A DNA stretch of 64,000 nt from Ga0077548 sp035440445 (GTDB lineage: Bacteria; Pseudomonadota; Alphaproteobacteria; Rhizobiales; Xanthobacteraceae): the NCBI GenBank assembly GCA_035440445.1, contig DAORMJ010000010.1, positions 65,550-129,549 on the forward strand, written 5' to 3'. Below are positions 59,551 through 64,000 of the stretch, in pieces. Position numbers and translations under genes: made by a program. How positions within the stretch are numbered: the first letter of the stretch is position 1; each line of letters starts with the position of its first letter. The notes under the pieces are model-generated. The model was not told the origin of the DNA, did no database searches, and saw only the letters and a list, made by a program, of their open reading frames with translations.

Positions 59551-60750
59551 ATGGATCTGAACTTCACCAGGGAAGAAATCGCATTTCGCGACGAAGTGCG
59601 CGATTTCTTCGCCAAGAACGTGCCCACTGACACACGCCGGAAGCTGATCGAAGGCCGCAAGCTCGAGAAGGCCGACATCGTCGACTGGCAGCGCATCCTC
59701 AACAAGAAGGGTTGGGCGGTTTATCAGTGGCCGAAGGAATATGGCGGCACCGGCTGGACGGCCGTGCAGAAATACATCTTCCTGGAAGAGTTGCAGCGCG
59801 CGCCCGCGCCCGATCCACTCCCCTTCGCGGTCAGCATGGTCGGCCCGGTGATCTACGCCTTCGGCAACGAGCAGCAGAAAAAGCATTTCCTGCCGCGCAT
59901 CGCGAACTTAGATGACTGGTGGTGCCAGGGCTTCTCGGAGCCCGGTGCCGGCTCCGACCTCGCGGGCCTTTCCACCAAGGCCGTGCGCGAAGGCGATCAC
60001 TGGATCATCAACGGCCAGAAGACCTGGACCACGCTTGCGCAATATGCCGACTGGATCTTCGTACTTGCGCGCACCGACACGAAGGCAAAGAAGCAGGAAG
60101 GCATTTCCTTCATTCTTTGCGACATGAAGACGCCGGGCATCACCGTGCGGCCGATCCAGTTGATCGACGGCGGCAAGGAAGTGAACGAGGTCTTCTTCGA
60201 TAACGTGAAGGTGCCTTACGAGAATCTCGTGGGCCAGGAAAACCGCGGCTGGGACTATGCGAAATTCCTGCTCGGCAACGAGCGCACCGGCATCGCCCGC
60301 GTCGGCATTTCCAAGGAGCGTATCCGCCGCCTGAAAGAGCTTGCGAAGATCGAGGTCTCCGGCGGCAAGCCGATGATCGAGGACCCGCGCTTCCGCGCCA
60401 AGATTTCGCAGGTCGAGATCGAACTGAAGGCGCTGGAGATGACGCAGATGCGCGTCGTCGCAGCCGAAGGCAAGCGGCGCGACAACAAACCCGATCCCGC
60501 ATCCTCGATCCTCAAGATCAAGGGCTCGGAGATCCAGCAGAACATCACGGACCTCCTGATGGAAGTGGTCGGCCCCTTCGCGCTGCCGTTTGCGGACGAG
60601 GATGCGACCGGATCGAACCAGATTCCGGCCGGCCCCGATTACGCAGGCCCACTCGCGCCCGCCTATTTCAACTACCGCAAGGTATCGATCTATGGCGGCT
60701 CGAACGAGATTCAGAAGAACATCATCGCGAAAGCGATCCTCGGCCTCTGA
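59551..60750 (+). CDS. pimC: Acyl-CoA dehydrogenase (pimeloyl-CoA dehydrogenase large-subunit type)
   Basis: 399-residue FAD acyl-CoA dehydrogenase. Blocks include MVGPVIYAFGNEQQKKHFLP, WWCQGFSEPGAGSDLAGLST (FAD/substrate region), WIINGQKTWTT, and the C-terminal SIYGGSNEIQKNIIAKAILG, which recalls the SGGTNEI FAD-binding end. It pairs with the next, smaller dehydrogenase, as PimC and PimD do. The start at 59551 is preferred; 15 upstream codons overlap pimB. Confidence 0.88.
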   Translation: MDLNFTREEIAFRDEVRDFFAKNVPTDTRRKLIEGRKLEKADIVDWQRILNKKGWAVYQWPKEYGGTGWTAVQKYIFLEELQRAPAPDPLPFAVSMVGPVIYAFGNEQQKKHFLPRIANLDDWWCQGFSEPGAGSDLAGLSTKAVREGDHWIINGQKTWTTLAQYADWIFVLARTDTKAKKQEGISFILCDMKTPGITVRPIQLIDGGKEVNEVFFDNVKVPYENLVGQENRGWDYAKFLLGNERTGIARVGISKERIRRLKELAKIEVSGGKPMIEDPRFRAKISQVEIELKALEMTQMRVVAAEGKRRDNKPDPASSILKIKGSEIQQNITDLLMEVVGPFALPFADEDATGSNQIPAGPDYAGPLAPAYFNYRKVSIYGGSNEIQKNIIAKAILGL

Positions 60751-60782
60751 TTGCCGGGAACGAGACAAGAGAGACAGATAAA

Positions 60783-61937
60783 ATGGATTTCGAATTTTCC
60801 GAAGAGCAGCAACTCCTGAAAGACAGCGTCGAAAGCCTGCTCGGCGACAAATACGACTTCGAGACGCGGAAGAAGATTCTCGCGAGCACCGACGGCTGGA
60901 GCCGCGAGATCTGGAAGCAATATGCCGAACTCGGCCTCCTTGGCCTGCCCTTCGCGGAAGCGCATGGCGGCATCGATGGCGGCCCGGTCGAAACCATGAT
61001 CGTGATGGGCGCGATCGGCAATGCGCTGGCGCTCGAGCCTTATCTGCCGACGGTGGTGCTGGCCGGCGGCGCGATCCGCCGCTTCGGCACCGACGCGCAA
61101 AAGGACAAGTATCTGCCGCAGATCGCGGAAGGAAAGATCACCGGCGCATTCGCGCATACCGAGCGCCAGTCGCGCTACGATCTCTTCGACGTGAAGACTA
61201 CCGCGAAGGCTTCCGGCGACGGCTTCGTGCTCGACGGCCAGAAGAGCGTGGTGCTGAACGGCGATCAGGCCGACTTCATCGTGGTGACCGCGCGCGTCTC
61301 GGGTAACCCGCGGGACAAGGATGGCCTCGGCCTCTTCATCGTCGATGCGAAGGCCGACGGCGTGTCGCGCCGCGGTTATCGCACACAGGACGGGCTCACG
61401 GCTGCGGAAATTCAGCTATCCGGCGTCAAGGTTGCGGCAGATCAAATGATCGGCAAGGCTGGCGCGGCATATTCCATGATCGAGCAGATCGGCGATGACG
61501 GTATCGCCGCGGTCTGCGCCGAGGCGGTTGGCGTGCTTTCGGCGCTGACCGAAGCGACCACCGACTATCTGCGCACGAGGAAGCAGTTCGGCGTGAACAT
61601 CGGTTCGTTTCAGGTGCTGCAGCATCGCAACGTCGAAATGCTCATCGCCGCCGAGCAGGCGAAGAGCATGACTTTCCTCGCGACCATGATGGTCAACGAG
61701 GCGGATGCCGCGACCCGCCGCAAGACCATGTCGGCGGCAAAGACCCAGATCGGCCGCTCGGCACAGTTCGTCGGCGAGCAGGCGATCCAGTTGCATGGCG
61801 GCATCGGCATGACGATGGAATTGAAAGTCGGCCACTGGTTCAAGCGCGCGACCGCGATCGACATCCAGTTCGGCGACGCCGACTATCACCTCGAACAATT
61901 CGGCAATATGGGCGGCTTCGAAAGCGCCGCCGCGTAA
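60783..61937 (+). CDS. pimD: Acyl-CoA dehydrogenase (pimeloyl-CoA dehydrogenase small-subunit type)
   Basis: 384 residues. N-terminal FSEEQQLLKDSVESLLGDKY, then AFAHTERQSRYDLFDVKTTA, VLDGQKSVVLNG, TDYLRTRKQFGVNIGSFQVL and IQLHGGIGMTMELKVGHWFK. These are the features of the divergent small subunit that follows PimC. The typical SEPGAGSD block is replaced by AHTERQSRYD, which suggests a role as partner or a distinct active site. It starts 32 bases after pimC. Confidence 0.86.
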   Translation: MDFEFSEEQQLLKDSVESLLGDKYDFETRKKILASTDGWSREIWKQYAELGLLGLPFAEAHGGIDGGPVETMIVMGAIGNALALEPYLPTVVLAGGAIRRFGTDAQKDKYLPQIAEGKITGAFAHTERQSRYDLFDVKTTAKASGDGFVLDGQKSVVLNGDQADFIVVTARVSGNPRDKDGLGLFIVDAKADGVSRRGYRTQDGLTAAEIQLSGVKVAADQMIGKAGAAYSMIEQIGDDGIAAVCAEAVGVLSALTEATTDYLRTRKQFGVNIGSFQVLQHRNVEMLIAAEQAKSMTFLATMMVNEADAATRRKTMSAAKTQIGRSAQFVGEQAIQLHGGIGMTMELKVGHWFKRATAIDIQFGDADYHLEQFGNMGGFESAAA

Positions 61938-61961
61938 GGGAAAGAATAAGGGAGAGAGAAC

Positions 61962-63236
61962 ATGTTCATTCCGCTGTCGCCACGCGCGGCCGAGACCAAG
62001 AAGAAAGTCGCCGCCTTCATGGACGAGCACGTCTATGCGGCCGAACCGGTTTATGCGCGCCAGCTCGACGAACAGGGCGACCGCTGGAAGAGCCCGCCGG
62101 TCATGGACGAACTAAAGAAGAAGGCGCGGGCGGCGGGGCTCTGGAATATTTTTCTGCCGAAGGCCGAGCANNNNNNNNNNGAGGCCTGGCCGCGACGAGA
62201 GCCGCGAGAGGACGAACGCGCCGCTCTGCGAGATCATGGGCCGCTCGCCGATCGGACCGGAGTCCTTCAATTGCTCCGCGCCCGACACCGGCAACATGGA
62301 AACCATCCTGCGCTACGGCACCAAGGAGCATCACAAGGAATGGCTCGAGCCGTTGCTCGAGGCAAAAATCCGGTCCTGCTTTGCGATGACGGAACCCGCG
62401 GTCGCATCGTCGGATGCCACGAACATCCAGTCGGAGATCAAGCGCGACGGCGACCACTATGTGATCAACGGCCGCAAGTGGTGGACCTCCGGTGCGAACG
62501 ACCCGCGCTGCAAGATCGCGATCTTCATGGGACAGACCGATCCGAAAGCCGAGCTGCACAAGCGCCAGTCGATGATCCTGGTGCCGATGGATACGCCGGG
62601 TGTGAGCGTGATGCGGCATCTGAATGTCTTCGGCTATGACGACGCGCCGGTGGGTCACCCGGAGATCGTCTACGACANNNNNNNNNNGCCGAGGTCGATT
62701 TCAAGAATGTGCGCGTGCCGGCGTCGAACATCCTGCTCGGCGAAGGCCGCGGCTTCGAAATCGCGCAAGGCCGGCTTGGACCCGGCCGCATCCATCACTG
62801 CATGCGCGCGATCGGTGCTGCGGAGCGCGCGCTGGAATTGATGTGCCAGCGTTCGGTTTCGCGCACCGCCTTCGGCAAGAAGCTCGCCGAGCATAGCGTG
62901 AACAAGCACTGGATTGCGGAATCGCGCATGGAGATCGATCAGGCGCGGCTGCTTACGCTCTATGCCGCGCACAAGATGGACGAACTCGGCAACAAGGAAG
63001 CGCGCGCCGAAATCGCCATGATCAAGGTAGTGGCACCGAACATGACGCAGAAGGTGATCGACCGCGCGATCCAGATGCATGGTGGTGCCGGCGTCTCGCC
63101 GGACTTCCCGCTCGCCAAGGCCTGGGCCGGCAACCGCACGCTGCGACTTGCCGACGGCCCGGACGAAGTGCATCGCGAGACCATCGCCAAGATGGAGCTG
63201 AAGAAATACACGGCATCCAGCGGCAACGCGCGATAG
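61962..63236 (+). CDS. Third acyl-CoA dehydrogenase, interrupted by two assembly gaps
   Basis: About 410 residues of a FadE/ACAD10-11-like dehydrogenase in three frames separated by 10-N gaps. Part 1 is PLSPRAAETKKKVAAFMDEH to NIFLPKAE. Part 2 has CEIMGRSPIGPESFNCSAPD, AMTEPAVASSDATNIQSEIK and HYVINGRKWWTSG. Part 3 has RVPASNILLGEGRGFEIAQG, RLGPGRIHHCMRAIGAAERA and the end IQMHGGAGVSPDFPLAKAWA. The frame changes are explained by gaps, not mutation, although the sequence at gap edges is odd. It is last in the operon and probably oxidises another chain length or branched acyl-CoA. Confidence 0.82.
62171..62180. other. Assembly gap (10 N) inside the third acyl-CoA dehydrogenase
   Basis: Ten Ns. 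The first ~10 codons to the right (RPGRDESRERT in the correct frame) do not match the family before NAPLCEIMGRSP. Confidence 0.98.
62678..62687. other. Assembly gap (10 N) inside the third acyl-CoA dehydrogenase
   Basis: Ten Ns. Flanking translations (GHPEIVYD on the left, AEVDFKNVRVP on the right) appear to cover the same family positions twice. Confidence 0.98.
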
Positions 63237-63277
63237 CTTCGGCGGCGGCGCAAAGAAAGCCTCACACGGAAAGAAAG

Positions 63278-63305
63278 AGCCCGGCGCAAGCCGGGCTTTT
63301 TGTTT
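63278..63305 (+). terminator. Terminator of the pim-like operon
   Basis: Stem AGCCCGGC-GCAA-GCCGGGCT (63278-63297) followed by TTTTTGTTTT, about 40 bases past the last dehydrogenase gene. Confidence 0.9.
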
Positions 63306-63890
63306 TGGAGGTGACTAACCAGACATCGCCCTTCATCCTCATGGTGAGGAGTATCGCGTCGCAACCCGTTGGCGGTGATGACCCCATCCTTCTCCCCCTT
63401 TACAGGAAGAAGGATATACGTGTCGTCCACGCGAAAACGGGGACCCATAACCACGACTGAATGTTATTTTGCGCGGCAGCGAACCATCGCTGACACCGGG
63501 GATATGGATCCCCGCTTTCGCGAGGATGACATCATAGGTGGTTTCGTTTGTGCCTCACGACGCTATTGTCGAAGCAGCGATGAAGCCTCTTGACATTCTC
63601 CGATATAGGAATATATTCGCTCTCGTTCCGGCTCATCAAGGGCGCGTCGCGCGGCGTGTTCGATGCGCGGGCCGGGAGCGGTGGCTGCGGATGGAGCGTA
63701 ACGCACTTCATCTCGCAGCGGCTGAAGTCGCAGGGTTCCGGCGAGCCTGCCGCTCGTCACAGGACCTTCCTTGGCGGCCCGGTGTCCGCGCGTGCCAACG
63801 CGTAGCGCCGAAGCCGAGAAGGTCCGCCAGCGGTGGATAGTTGGTCAGTCCACCGGGGATCTTGCGAAAGAAAGCCGTAACCCATCGCGC
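63306..63890. other. Repeat-rich intergenic region without a credible gene
   Basis: Short open frames exist (for example 63538-63840) but none looks like a protein. The left part starts with CCTCATGGTGAGGAG, a motif common in Bradyrhizobium-type intergenic repeats, and includes the element at 63421-63531. The right part (about 63600-63890) is GC-rich and seems to lead into the structured element at the end of the window. Confidence 0.55.
63421..63531. repeat. 111-bp palindromic interspersed repeat
   Basis: Ends are 29-bp imperfect inverted repeats: 63421-63449 (starting TGTCGTCCACGCGAAAACGG) and 63503-63531 (ending CTTTCGCGAGGATGACA), with 4 mismatches. Non-coding. Confidence 0.7.
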
Positions 63891-64000
63891 GCGGGACGCC
63901 GGAGACGTTTTCGGCCTTCGTGGTGACTACCCATCATCTGCACTTCCTACTCTTCTCGTGCAGATGGCCGCGGAGGACGGAAATCCTCCGGCGTCCCCGC
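63891..64000. repeat. Nested-hairpin element at the window end
   Basis: Outer arms GCGGGACGCCGGAG (63891-63904) and CTCCGGCGTCCCCGC (63986-64000) pair with one bulge. Inside are two perfect hairpins, CATCTGCAC/GTGCAGATG (63935-63943, 63958-63966) and GGAGGA-CGGAAA-TCCTCC (63972-63989). It may continue past the window. It resembles a recurrent non-coding element of Bradyrhizobium-type genomes; copy number not testable here. Confidence 0.55.

Noticed and set aside
63538..63840. A 100-codon ORF near the right end
   Set aside because: No ribosome site, no family resemblance, unusual Arg/Ala composition, and it lies in repeat-rich sequence.
1..64000. CRISPR arrays, tRNA or rRNA genes, insertion sequences
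   Set aside because: No regularly spaced direct repeats, no cloverleaf or rRNA signatures and no transposase or integrase motifs were seen; the short palindromic repeats are dispersed single units.

Overview
The window is GC-rich, densely coded chromosomal DNA from an alphaproteobacterium, most likely a Rhizobiales member near the Bradyrhizobium/Rhodopseudomonas/Xanthobacteraceae group. Three things support this: the protein families (MatA/MatB, PimFABCD, CpaB-F/Tad, oxalate genes), the YegP and PRC-barrel small proteins, and short palindromic interspersed repeats of the kind scattered through rhizobial genomes (657-805, 19775-19885, 35971-36065, 63421-63531, 63891-64000). I see no rRNA, tRNA, CRISPR array, transposase or phage gene. 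Three 10-N assembly gaps (55052, 62171, 62678) interrupt two genes near the right end, so this is a draft assembly.

Layout. 1-4188: 3' end of lepA, small stress-type proteins, an L,D-transpeptidase, the murein endopeptidase MepA and a Yip1-family membrane protein. 4361-11076: a BtuF-like binding protein, a single-ORF fusion of malonyl-CoA decarboxylase and malonyl-CoA synthetase, and a convergent TRAP transporter (PQM); together they look like a malonate uptake and use module. 11391-15579: a MarR regulator with indolepyruvate oxidoreductase IorA/IorB. 15583-19767: MobB, an exported amidohydrolase, a DapA-like aldolase, a MetE-like protein and a second MarR regulator. 19898-25712: a minus-strand operon (DUF3237, crotonase, feruloyl-CoA synthetase-like ligase, thiolase, SDR, 4HBT thioesterase) that reads as a CoA-dependent beta-oxidative route for phenylpropanoid acids.

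26038-36133: a tripartite tricarboxylate transporter (TctCBA), a GntR/FCD regulator, oxalyl-CoA decarboxylase, formyl-CoA transferase, a stand-alone formyltransferase domain and formate-tetrahydrofolate ligase. This joins oxalate breakdown to entry of formate into folate C1 metabolism. 36132-38652: an OmpA-like protein, a LysR regulator and two tandem paralogous small exported proteins. 38818-46970: a Tad/Flp pilus assembly operon cpaBC-(cpaD position)-cpaEF-tadBCD.

The most striking locus is 47384-53087: an RpfF-family DSF synthase gene, convergent by 3 bp with an operon encoding an RpfC-type sensor kinase (5-TM-like input, HK, REC, HPt) and a REC-PAS-GGDEF-EAL protein. The layout resembles the Xanthomonas rpf locus, but a two-domain cyclic-di-GMP enzyme replaces the HD-GYP protein RpfG. 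It shares its upstream region with the pilus operon. 53445-63236: a divergent IclR regulator and a pimFABCD-like dicarboxylate beta-oxidation operon plus a third acyl-CoA dehydrogenase, followed by repeat-rich non-coding DNA to the end.
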